DNA from: a virus
Virus record (IMG/VR): IMGVR_UViG_3300017726_000012
Coordinates: 1 to 44,284 of that record
Length of the DNA stretch: 44,284 nt
Direction: 5' to 3' (one strand)
Shown here: piece after piece, positions 24,048 to 30,396 of the stretch
Position numbering within the stretch: the stretch's first letter is position 1
How the letters are laid out: the number at the start of each line of letters is the position of its first letter
Made by a program: the position numbers and the translations under genes
Notes under the pieces: model-generated
Told to the model about the DNA's origin: nothing
Database searches by the model: none
What the model saw: the letters and a program-made list of their open reading frames with translations, nothing else

Positions 24048-24308
24048 TTACTTTTTTTGCCAAAAGTTTGGGCCACTACCTTTGTAGATAGATTTAGGTT
24101 TAGGTCTCTCTACTCTCTCGTGAAGAATAGGTGGACACTGATATTCTTTGCTTGTGTTCTGAAATACCTTTGAGAAGTCCTGACATATGTATTCGCAAAC
24201 TCTCTGATACATAGGATTCTGACTTGTTCCCACATCTTCAATCTTACCACTTTTCAGATTGCAAGTCATCATGTTAAGTGTTGAAGCGAATAAAAGACCT
24301 TCAAACAT
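24048..24308 (-). CDS. Small cysteine-containing late protein, 86 aa
   Basis: The protein begins MFEGLLFASTLNMMTCNL, a weak hydrophobic start that might be a signal peptide. It has RVCEYICQDFSKVF and ends KSIYKGSGPNFWQKK. Four cysteines (TCNL, VCEYIC, QCPP) could form disulfides if it is exported. It is the last gene of the three-gene late membrane cluster and overlaps the 41-aa membrane protein gene by 8 nt. The function is unknown; a lysis or envelope role is possible. Confidence 0.5.
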   Translation of the reverse strand: MFEGLLFASTLNMMTCNLKSGKIEDVGTSQNPMYQRVCEYICQDFSKVFQNTSKEYQCPPILHERVERPKPKSIYKGSGPNFWQKK

Positions 24309-24426
24309 TTTTCTTTATCCATCTGTATGCCGCATATGCAAGTAACAATACGACTATTGTTCCGATACCATCAAACCAACTTGTGTTGTTCATAGCATCA
24401 ATTAAATCTGCTGTTACCCAATCCAT
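24301..24426 (-). CDS. Tiny membrane protein, 41 aa
   Basis: The frame begins MDWVTADLIDAMNNTSW and contains one membrane segment, GTIVVLLLAYAAYRW, followed by a positive tail, IKKNV. AGGA is correctly spaced before the ATG. It overlaps the genes on both sides (13 nt and 8 nt), which argues for co-translation in a late cluster. Its size and topology fit a small holin- or spanin-like accessory, but this is a guess. Confidence 0.55.
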   Translation of the reverse strand: MDWVTADLIDAMNNTSWFDGIGTIVVLLLAYAAYRWIKKNV

Positions 24427-24902
24427 ACGATTAATCCTATTACTATAACCATTACAACTCCAAACATGATACTACTGACAATCCCTATGGTCTTAATATC
24501 TTTCATCAGCTTTTGTCTCTTGCGAATAGCGGCTGCACGTTCCTCTTTTTCACGCATCTTTTCTTCTTGTAAACGTTTTGCTCTTTCGTCTACAATCTGG
24601 CGCCATGTTCCATAACCGAAGCGATTATCGATTAGTATAGCTAACTCGTCCATTTGTTCCTTAGCCAGTTTGGCATCAATGACTGAAGATGCCGCATCTT
24701 TGGTTTGACCTATAATGGATTTATTACCAAATCTTTCTTTTTGTATTTGTTTCTCACCAGCGAACATCGTGTCAACAGCGGATGCTATATCACGAATGTC
24801 GTTTGCTGTATTTAAATTTGATTTTATAAATTCCACTGACTTTTGAAACAACGCTATACCAGTTAACGCTGTTGATATTGGCTCCATCCCTGTGCCTTCC
24901 AT
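24414..24902 (-). CDS. Coiled-coil protein with C-terminal membrane anchor, late-expressed
   Basis: The 162-aa protein has an N-terminal helical region (ISTALTGIALFQKSVEFIKS), a middle with ILIDNRFGYGTWRQIVDERA, and a highly charged coil (RLQEEKMREKEERAAAIRKR). It ends in a membrane segment (IVSSIMFGVVMVIVIGLIVW). It is predicted to be an inner-membrane protein with a cytoplasmic coil. A late promoter lies 17 bp upstream. It heads a three-gene cluster of small proteins, two of them with clear membrane segments, that may act in lysis or virion exit. Confidence 0.6.
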   Translation of the reverse strand: MEGTGMEPISTALTGIALFQKSVEFIKSNLNTANDIRDIASAVDTMFAGEKQIQKERFGNKSIIGQTKDAASSVIDAKLAKEQMDELAILIDNRFGYGTWRQIVDERAKRLQEEKMREKEERAAAIRKRQKLMKDIKTIGIVSSIMFGVVMVIVIGLIVWIG

Positions 24903-24918
24903 GTAACTCTCTCATTCC

Positions 24919-24926
24919 TATTTATA
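24919..24926 (-). promoter_or_regulatory. T4-type late promoter (leftward)
   Basis: The plus strand reads TATTTATA, so the minus strand has TATAAATA. It is correctly placed in the intergenic gap ahead of the coiled-coil membrane protein gene that starts at 24902. Confidence 0.75.
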
Positions 24927-24969
24927 AGAAATGATTCGTTTATCCACAGAAAACACAGAGAATAGAGGA

Positions 24970-25407
24970 TTAATTGCCTAAAGATACTCCAGCGGCAAGA
25001 GTTTGTAACTTCTTCTTACTACCACCAAATACTTTAGTCGCCGCAACTTGTGTCAAATTTGATGTATCATTACCAACAACAACAAGTGCAATCATACCCA
25101 TACTTTTATGGGGTGTGCATTGATACAAATATACGCCAGGCACATCGAATGTCAATGAGACTTCTTTATTGAACTTAGAACGTTTGGGTAATTCATAACC
25201 TTCTGGCCCTGCAATAAACTCAACATTATGGCCTTTGGCGGTAGGCAACCATTTGATTGTGTCGCCTGCATTAATGTATGTGACATCTTCTGAATATACC
25301 ATACGAGCGCCATCGTCTCGTTTATTCAACATTTCAATAATTGTTTCTTCTGCATATGCTGGCGTAGTGAATGCTAACGCCACAAATAATGTAATAAATC
25401 TAATCAT
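24970..25407 (-). CDS. Pseudoazurin-like blue copper protein with signal peptide
   Basis: The 145-aa protein has a signal peptide (residues 1-19, cleavage after AYA) and then the cupredoxin fold of pseudoazurin: IIEMLNKRDDGARMVY, INAGDTIKWLP and KGHNVEFI. The copper ligands are all visible: His 60, and Cys 97, His 100 and Met 105 in YQCTPHKSMGM, with pseudoazurin spacing. It would carry single electrons in the periplasm, for example to a reductase or an oxidase. It lies directly after the tmRNA on the same strand, with an AGGAG ribosome site, and may be co-transcribed from the late promoter at 25674. Confidence 0.9.
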   Translation of the reverse strand: MIRFITLFVALAFTTPAYAEETIIEMLNKRDDGARMVYSEDVTYINAGDTIKWLPTAKGHNVEFIAGPEGYELPKRSKFNKEVSLTFDVPGVYLYQCTPHKSMGMIALVVVGNDTSNLTQVAATKVFGGSKKKLQTLAAGVSLGN

Positions 25408-25429
25408 AGTATCTCCTAATAAAAAGTGA

Positions 25430-25668
25430 GGACTTCTGTTGCTAGGCGTCCCCTGACCCCGAAAACTATGCGGCTAGCGCATACTCTTCATGTGCGTAAT
25501 TATCGTTTGCACTTACGAGTTTGTTACGATTAAGGTCGCTTCCACACCTATTCTCCACATTCCTAATCAATACCTGTCGAACCTATTTCGCCCCCTCAGA
25601 GGGGGTTTGGTGGAGGCGGTGGGTATTGCACCCACGTCCAGTATACCTTTTGGTTTGCTTCAACGAAT
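25430..25668 (-). ncRNA. ssrA: Circularly permuted two-piece tmRNA
   Basis: Read on the minus strand, the acceptor piece comes first. It has the T-arm GTGGG-TGCAATA-CCCAC (25619-25635), then the acceptor strand CGCCTCC (25612-25618), A and the encoded CCA (25608). A 12-nt intervening segment (25596-25607) follows. The coding piece starts at 25595 with GGGGGCG, which pairs with CGCCTCC (7 bp, one G-U), then AATAGGTTCGACAGG, the tmRNA D-arm signature. The tag frame at 25466-25510 starts with resume GCA and encodes ANDNYAHEEYALAA then TAG. The outer ends are estimates. It would rescue stalled ribosomes and tag proteins for proteolysis. Confidence 0.93.
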
Positions 25669-25673
25669 ACTTT

Positions 25674-25681
25674 TATTTATA
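25674..25681 (-). promoter_or_regulatory. T4-type late promoter in front of tmRNA
   Basis: Minus strand TATAAATA overlaps the TAA stop of the upstream gene. The predicted start near 25668 is just before the tmRNA acceptor piece, so the tmRNA precursor is probably a late transcript. Confidence 0.7.
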
Positions 25682-25883
25682 CACCAAGGATATTGCCAGC
25701 CTTGTTAGCATCAAGACTACCACCACTTCGCATGTGTGTCTCCACTTGCTCGAAGTAGAATGCCGCATCCTCATGACCATATTCTTCAAGAACTTCTTTA
25801 CATGCCTTGAAGAACAACGTAGTCTTCATCTGTTGCATGTTTTCAGCACCAGATGCTTTATGTGATTTACCCACCCGTTGCAT
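25677..25883 (-). CDS. Small phage protein, 68 aa
   Basis: The frame begins MQRVGKSHKASGAENMQQM. Its C-terminal part has FFKACKEVLEEYGHEDAAFY and THMRSGGSLDANKAG, a compact helical protein. No motif was recognised. The ATG overlaps the end of the membrane protein gene upstream by 17 nt; an internal start at MQQM is an alternative. The stop codon is inside the tmRNA late promoter. Confidence 0.55.
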   Translation of the reverse strand: MQRVGKSHKASGAENMQQMKTTLFFKACKEVLEEYGHEDAAFYFEQVETHMRSGGSLDANKAGNILGV

Positions 25884-26091
25884 TTTTGAACTCTACTGCT
25901 TTATCGAAAAATAAATCTATCATGCGTTCAATCTTGAGAAATTCAAGGTCTGCATCGAGAGACTCCTCATAACAAAGTGAAGAAGCTTCTTCAGCACCTT
26001 TGTCTATTCCTATTTTAAAACCAAAAACATAACCAATTAATAAAGCGATTATTAGAAACATAAGAAGAGTTGATTTTGTAAAATTATCCAT
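25867..26091 (-). CDS. Small N-terminally anchored membrane protein, 74 aa
   Basis: The start MDNFTKSTLL is preferred because GAAAGG lies at the right distance and longer versions run into the tRNA. A single strong membrane segment (LLMFLIIALLIGYVFGFKIG) is followed by an acidic soluble part (YEESLDADLEFLKIERM). It lies downstream of tRNA-Gly and probably shares its transcript. The function is unknown. Confidence 0.55.
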   Translation of the reverse strand: MDNFTKSTLLMFLIIALLIGYVFGFKIGIDKGAEEASSLCYEESLDADLEFLKIERMIDLFFDKAVEFKNATGG

Positions 26092-26112
26092 ATCATTTTG
26101 CCTTTCAAATAA

Positions 26113-26186
26113 TGGAGCGGATGGAAAGAATCGAACTTTCATCAATGGATTGGAAATCCAGTGCATTACCATTATGCTACATCCGC
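26113..26186 (-). tRNA. tRNA-Gly, anticodon UCC
   Basis: The minus strand folds as a full cloverleaf. The acceptor is GCGGATG/CATCCGC with discriminator T and an encoded CCA, and the D-stem is GCAT/ATGC. The anticodon loop is TTTCCAA with anticodon TCC, and the T-arm is GAAAG-TTCGATT-CTTTC. The first anticodon-stem pair (C-T) is mismatched. It reads GGA glycine codons. It sits just downstream of a sigma70 promoter, so it is likely early. Confidence 0.92.
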
Positions 26187-26192
26187 ATTGAT

Positions 26193-26264
26193 TGATGAAA
26201 AACTTGTATCCCTACACTCATACTGAGAACTTCACTGTAGGCCAACCAACCTAAATTTTCATCA
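26193..26264 (-). ncRNA. tRNA-sized structured RNA next to tRNA-Gly
   Basis: A 72-nt element is closed by a perfect 9-bp stem (TGATGAAAA with TTTTCATCA). Inside are three small hairpins: TAGG-TTGGTTGG-CCTA, which looks like a D-arm, CTCA-GTA-TGAG, and TGTA-GGGA-TACA with a GNRA-type loop. It has no T-loop or anticodon arm and no CCA, so it is not a normal tRNA. An alternative CCTACA/TGTAGG pairing exists. It starts at the predicted transcription start and is 6 nt from tRNA-Gly. Confidence 0.5.
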
Positions 26265-26272
26265 TTATCTTT

Positions 26273-26301
26273 ATAGTATCATACTATACAGTAGATGTCA
26301 A
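26273..26301 (-). promoter_or_regulatory. Sigma70-type promoter of the tRNA transcript
   Basis: Minus strand TTGACA (26296-26301), 17-bp spacer ending TGA, TACTAT (26273-26278). The box overlaps the last codons of the upstream gene. The expected start site near 26266 is at the edge of the 72-nt structured element. Confidence 0.78.
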
Positions 26302-26550
26302 GTCTTTATTCTCATACTCTGCGATTTTTTTATCAAGTTCGCTTTGGGGAATAGAGTCCTTGACTTCTTTGCGTTCCAGATAAATCTTTCTCGCATTCAT
26401 CAAACGATTGACTCGTCTTTTGACAGACTTGGGAACTGAACCACCACCCGAATATTTTTCACCCCACATCGTGAGTTCTCCCATGATGTAGGACAAACCT
26501 CGTCTTACAAGTTTCTCAGTCCGTCTGCTGTCTCGTGAAATCCATTCCAT
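26284..26550 (-). CDS. Small basic phage protein, 88 aa
   Basis: The start MEWISRDSRRTEK gives GGAG the right spacing; two upstream ATGs are too close to it. The protein is basic and helical, with RRGLSYIMGELTMWGEKYSG, KSVKRRVNRLMNARKIYL and a C-terminal coil. No family was recognised. It overlaps the DUF3310-like gene by 35 nt. Confidence 0.55.
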   Translation of the reverse strand: MEWISRDSRRTEKLVRRGLSYIMGELTMWGEKYSGGGSVPKSVKRRVNRLMNARKIYLERKEVKDSIPQSELDKKIAEYENKDLTSTV

Positions 26551-26824
26551 TTTCATTCTCCATATCGTGAACGTGTAAAGCAATCAACGCATAGTGTAAA
26601 ACCTTGAGTAAGTCAGCACGATTCTTTCCAGCCTTCTTACCATATCGTTGAGTATATTTCAAAATGTTTCCTAGAGTGAAACCCTCTCCATGACCAGCAT
26701 CAATGATGAACTCAGTCGCCTGATACTTGTTTTGAGAGTAATGTTCATCATAGGTTGAGTTGACATAATCAACTAATTCCTTGATGAGTTTCAACTCATT
26801 ATACTTATAGTCAATCTTACTCAT
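26516..26824 (-). CDS. DUF3310-like phage protein
   Basis: The 102-aa protein contains YQATEFIIDAGHGEGFTLGN and ILKYTQRYGKKAGKNRADLL, the core of the DUF3310 family seen in many phages (helical, sometimes called nucleotide kinase-like without proof). KVLHYALIALHVHD follows. Its ATG overlaps the previous stop (TAATG). The role in phage growth is unknown. Confidence 0.7.
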   Translation of the reverse strand: MSKIDYKYNELKLIKELVDYVNSTYDEHYSQNKYQATEFIIDAGHGEGFTLGNILKYTQRYGKKAGKNRADLLKVLHYALIALHVHDMENENGMDFTRQQTD

Positions 26825-27105
26825 TAGACTATTGCGTCAAATGTCTGTAGACTATTCACACGAAACGAACGCCAACCTTCCACATCCAAGTCATAGACAC
26901 GAACGGTCTCTTTCTTTTCATTGGGTTCAAGTGTGGTAGTTGGTCGTTTGTCCTCTGGAATAAACCTTGAGTCCAAAGTAGCCCGCATGTTGCGAACCTG
27001 ACCATCTTTGACTTTGACGAAAGAAAGTTTGACTATATTCTCTCTCAGTGTATTAACTACTTTATCATATTCATATTTTGACATTGTTTTCCAGTCTGCA
27101 TTCAT
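26824..27105 (-). CDS. Sm-like SH3 barrel protein (WYL_2/DUF2693-like)
   Basis: The protein starts MNADWKTMSKYEYDKV with GGAG in front of the ATG. Its core LRENIVKLSFVKVKDG and MRATLDSRFIPEDKRP, then VYDLDVEGWRSFRVNSLQ, is the WYL_2/DUF2693 beta-barrel pattern common in T4-like phages. It may bind nucleic acid or regulate transcription; evidence is by family only. It is the first gene behind a consensus promoter. Confidence 0.72.
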   Translation of the reverse strand: MNADWKTMSKYEYDKVVNTLRENIVKLSFVKVKDGQVRNMRATLDSRFIPEDKRPTTTLEPNEKKETVRVYDLDVEGWRSFRVNSLQTFDAIV

Positions 27106-27130
27106 AATATTCTCCATTTTATATCTGTGT

Positions 27131-27159
27131 ATTATATCATAGATATCGTGTATTGTCAA
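27131..27159 (-). promoter_or_regulatory. Consensus sigma70 promoter
   Basis: Minus strand TTGACA (27154-27159), 17-bp spacer, TATAAT (27131-27136). The TGA of the extended -10 is also the stop codon of the second ANL gene. It drives the WYL_2-like, DUF3310-like and basic protein genes. Confidence 0.85.
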
Positions 27160-28555
27160 TGATTTTATCAAGATTATCTGTTCCCTTGATACGACTTTCT
27201 TCAAACATCTCAAAAGACTTATTATCAAAACCAGAACGATACAAGTGTTCTTTGAGAGCCCACCACTGTCTTGTCTCATCAGATGTATAGGCATTAGGAT
27301 TTATAGTGTGTATACTTGTGAAATCAAAATCAAAGACACCATCAGGTAAATCATCAATCCCATATCGTGTTCCCCAATTGTCATCTAGTATAATCAGATA
27401 CTTTCGTCCATACTTGGTTACAATTTCAAAGTCGTCATGACCTAATATATCTCTGAGATACTCTGTGTCGGAATGTTCTGACTGTCTTCCAATGATATGA
27501 TACTCACCATCTTGTTCCTCAAACTTCTCGTCAAGCATATGCCATGATTTGCAATCTCGACTCTTGACCAGAGTTGTTCCATCATCCATAATCTGAACCT
27601 TGTAGTAATCATCAACGAGACGACCATTAATAAACAACGCATGAGGGCCATCAGTCTCACCAAAGATTGTTGTTACAGGAACTTCCCGTAATTTTTGTTT
27701 TCCTCGATGAAGTAAAAACTTAGTATTAGAACAAGTAAAATCCTGAAGTTTATCTAAAACCAAATCACTCTGTGCAAGAACAACTTTTCTCTCTTCCCTT
27801 GCCAAATCCTTCTCCAGACACTTGACCATATCTTCAGGCCAGTAGTCGGTATTGTTTGGTAGATTATAGAACAGATGTTCATCACAAGTCATGATTGCAG
27901 GTAAGAAGTATGTCGTCAATGCACGAGCATGATGAATATTGTTAGTGTGAAGTGCAAGTGTATCTCTGATACCAAGTGCATCTGCGTTTCTGTATCCAAG
28001 ACCCATTGCCTGTCTGTGAGTCAAGTATGAAAACTTGTAATCATCTCCCGAATAACCAGAGGTGTGTGTGACATGTAATATATCGTCTAGATGAACAAAG
28101 GGTGAGTATAAACACTCTTTATCATAGTTTGCAATGTCAATCTCTTCTTGAAAGAATATCTTACCTCTGTTTCTTTCCATCATCTTCTCAGTGAAATCAA
28201 AAATCTCACTATTACCATAGAAGGTCTTTGCCATGATATTCGTAAAGATTGCATCAAACTTAACTTTCGCAAGTGTAGTGCAATCAAGGAGTGGATTATT
28301 GTAAGGATAGTTTCCACACCATGTTTGAATACCAAGTTCCGCACATGCAAAGAACAAGGCATAATGGTCAGTATCTCCAAAGATAAATGAATTGAGAACA
28401 AGGTCTCCTTTTCTTAGTCTACCTTCGTTTACAAGAAAAGACTTCCACTTGTCAATGCGTTCACAGAACTCTCTTCGATTCATATCAGGAACGTGGTCAA
28501 ACTGATTAGTTCGACAAATAAAATTTGGTCTTAGTATCTCTCTGTTTAGTATCAT
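27137..28555 (-). CDS. ANL-superfamily adenylate-forming enzyme (second copy)
   Basis: The 472-aa protein has ILHVTHTSGYSGDDYKF in the A3 loop position, IHHARALTTYFLPAIM (A4 region), TTIFGETDGPHALF (A5 region) and DGEYHIIGRQSE (A7/A8 region). This order matches acyl- or aminoacyl-activating ANL enzymes, although the lysine of the canonical SGTTGKPK loop is displaced. The substrate is unknown. It shares FACAELG and the HHA-rich region with the gene at 20803-22140. Its ATG overlaps the stop of the lysin gene (ATGA). Confidence 0.65.
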   Translation of the reverse strand: MILNREILRPNFICRTNQFDHVPDMNRREFCERIDKWKSFLVNEGRLRKGDLVLNSFIFGDTDHYALFFACAELGIQTWCGNYPYNNPLLDCTTLAKVKFDAIFTNIMAKTFYGNSEIFDFTEKMMERNRGKIFFQEEIDIANYDKECLYSPFVHLDDILHVTHTSGYSGDDYKFSYLTHRQAMGLGYRNADALGIRDTLALHTNNIHHARALTTYFLPAIMTCDEHLFYNLPNNTDYWPEDMVKCLEKDLAREERKVVLAQSDLVLDKLQDFTCSNTKFLLHRGKQKLREVPVTTIFGETDGPHALFINGRLVDDYYKVQIMDDGTTLVKSRDCKSWHMLDEKFEEQDGEYHIIGRQSEHSDTEYLRDILGHDDFEIVTKYGRKYLIILDDNWGTRYGIDDLPDGVFDFDFTSIHTINPNAYTSDETRQWWALKEHLYRSGFDNKSFEMFEESRIKGTDNLDKIIDNTRYL

Positions 28556-29085
28556 CTATCCCACCTATAAAATATGTGTTCTCCAATCGTTCCTACAAGA
28601 TGCATACCATCATCAACAGCCCAGTATGGTTTGACATAGTGTGCATGGTAATGTGTTGCACCCTCAGTCAATCCTCGATGTGTATCATTCGCAAGTAAAT
28701 TCTCAGCAACCTTCTTAGACTTCTCCCAAGGCGTTCCTACTCTTGGTTCATCTGAAAGTCCATCACAATACCAAGAGAACTGACATTTATGTTTCTTTGG
28801 TATTCCACTTTCCCATACTTGACTCTGAAAGATAACTGCACACACATCATTAGGATAACGAGTGTCATTCACTCGATTCAAAACCACATCTGCGGTTGCA
28901 ACCATTCCTGCAAGATTATCATTTCTGGCCTCATGGTAGATATTCAACGAAAGACAACGAAGTTCCTTGGGGTCAACTTTCTTTTGATAAAGTTCGACAG
29001 GAGACAAATCTTTTGATTTAATATCTTGATTTAACTCTTCACAGGAAACTACAAACAAACATAATATAATTAATGATAATTTCAA
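28552..29085 (-). CDS. SleB/CwlJ-family cell wall hydrolase with lipoprotein signal
   Basis: The domain LSLNIYHEARNDNLAGMVAT, with catalytic-type Glu 52, then VVLNRVNDTRYPNDVCAVIF and GATHYHAHYVKPYWA, is the Hydrolase_2 (SleB/CwlJ) fold that cuts peptidoglycan. It probably serves as the endolysin. The N-terminus MKLSLIILCLFVVSCEE is a lipoprotein signal with lipobox VVSC (Cys 15), which would attach the enzyme to a membrane outside the cytoplasm. The start is TTG at 29085, overlapping the previous stop. Confidence 0.82.
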   Translation of the reverse strand: MKLSLIILCLFVVSCEELNQDIKSKDLSPVELYQKKVDPKELRCLSLNIYHEARNDNLAGMVATADVVLNRVNDTRYPNDVCAVIFQSQVWESGIPKKHKCQFSWYCDGLSDEPRVGTPWEKSKKVAENLLANDTHRGLTEGATHYHAHYVKPYWAVDDGMHLVGTIGEHIFYRWDR

Positions 29086-29741
29086 TTTTCAATCTCTTCT
29101 ATCAAATCTGATATTCCCATAAAGGCTTGTTCTGGTAACACACTCTTGTATGAGAACTTATATGCAAGAGTCAGTCGAGGACATTCTGTCCATGCGGCGT
29201 GCCAACAGTGATGTTGAGGTTCGTCTACACGACCAAATCGATACCACCTTGCTTGCCAACCTTTTTTATCTTCATGAGTTACAAAGTCATTTTTCTCTTT
29301 ATCAAAATAACGAAAGTATCCATCTCCACTTTCACTCCAAGTAAAAATAATTTGATATCCAAACGCATTCCAGTTGGTGTGCCATTCAATGTAACCTTGA
29401 GGTGGATAGTATGATGTCAGAGAATTACTATTTGCGTTGAACTGTTGAACCAGATTATATTTGGTATGGTCATTCAGTGGAGAGAATATTTCGGGATGAG
29501 ACATCACACCATCAAAGACTTGAAAGGCATATCCTCGTTCTGGAAATCCTGTGTGATGTTCAGCCTGTTCCAATGCCTCATAATAGGTCTCTGGTTCGGT
29601 ATACTTCTTACCCTGTCCAATCGGAACATTCCCAAGATTCTTAGCAAGTTGTCCCATCAGGTCTTTGTGTTCGATGAACATATCTGAAGTCTCTTCAAGA
29701 GTTCGAAGAAAGTCTTTATTACGGATTGTAATCTCAGTCAT
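29082..29741 (-). CDS. 2OG-Fe(II) oxygenase-like protein
   Basis: The 219-aa protein has YIEWHTNWNAFGYQIIFTWS, then GYFRYFDKEKNDF, and finally HHCWHAAWTECPRLTLAYKF. The order (His-x-x, beta strands, late His, Arg near the end) fits the double-stranded beta-helix of 2-oxoglutarate oxygenases. The first motif is H-T-N instead of H-x-D, which is unusual for iron binding. The substrate is unknown. It overlaps thyX by 8 nt. Confidence 0.55.
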   Translation of the reverse strand: MTEITIRNKDFLRTLEETSDMFIEHKDLMGQLAKNLGNVPIGQGKKYTEPETYYEALEQAEHHTGFPERGYAFQVFDGVMSHPEIFSPLNDHTKYNLVQQFNANSNSLTSYYPPQGYIEWHTNWNAFGYQIIFTWSESGDGYFRYFDKEKNDFVTHEDKKGWQARWYRFGRVDEPQHHCWHAAWTECPRLTLAYKFSYKSVLPEQAFMGISDLIEEIEN

Positions 29742-30390
29742 CTTCTAATGCTTTTACAATGTCTGGAAAGTGAACGCCAATGATTTCCCAACACTTGTCA
29801 GCAACCTCACTGTGTTCCTTCTGTGTGCCATTCCCTCTACGCAAGTCACAATAGTGAATCCAAGAACGAAGTGAACCCGCCATGTAGATTGTTGATTGTG
29901 TCAAACCTTCGGGTAATAATGCCCGTGCTTGTTCCTTTGCAATACCTTTTGCAAGTGCATCTTTATAAGACATCTCAGCATGTGCTTGGACTTTCTTCTG
30001 TTCCATCGACCACCACTCATTCAAGTCATGGTCATCGGTCTCTACAGAGTTCTGACGATTCTTCTCGTCTTGTAGTCGTGCTTTGCGTGACTCAAATCCT
30101 GGCGCAACAGCATATCGTTGCGAGAACTCTTGATACGAGAACGAGCGGTGACGCAAAATCTGACGTGCAATGTCACGAGTCGTTTTGATTTCAAGAGTCA
30201 TATGCACCATCTCAAATGGTGACCAATGTGCTTCACGAATCAGATAACGCAACAGACGTGGTGCTGTTTCGGTGTTGCTCTGATTAGCAGGATTACTTAC
30301 TCGTGCGGTATAGGCAATAAGTTGCTCTGCTGTTGTGCATTCTGTAATAGCAGAAGGCTTACTCACTGCAATAAGATTTACTTCACTCAT
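29734..30390 (-). CDS. thyX: Flavin-dependent thymidylate synthase
   Basis: The enzyme makes dTMP from dUMP using methylene-tetrahydrofolate and FAD. The ThyX signature RHRSFSYQEFSQR is at residues 80-92. HWSPFEMVHMTLEIKTTRDI before it and SLRSWIHYCDLRRGNGTQKE after it fit the family. At 218 aa it has the normal length. It starts 6 nt after the helicase gene and complements the reductase and dCMP deaminase genes. Confidence 0.95.
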   Translation of the reverse strand: MSEVNLIAVSKPSAITECTTAEQLIAYTARVSNPANQSNTETAPRLLRYLIREAHWSPFEMVHMTLEIKTTRDIARQILRHRSFSYQEFSQRYAVAPGFESRKARLQDEKNRQNSVETDDHDLNEWWSMEQKKVQAHAEMSYKDALAKGIAKEQARALLPEGLTQSTIYMAGSLRSWIHYCDLRRGNGTQKEHSEVADKCWEIIGVHFPDIVKALEDD

Positions 30391-30396
30391 TTTTTC

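Noticed and set aside
24970-25407. Plastocyanin
   Set aside because: The ligand spacing (Cys, +3 His, +8 Met) and the segments MLNKRDDGARMVY and CTPHKSMGM fit pseudoazurin better than plastocyanin.
26193-26264. A second tRNA next to tRNA-Gly
   Set aside because: It has a long closing stem and a D-arm-like hairpin, but there is no T-loop (TTC), no 5-bp anticodon stem with a 7-nt loop, and no CCA.
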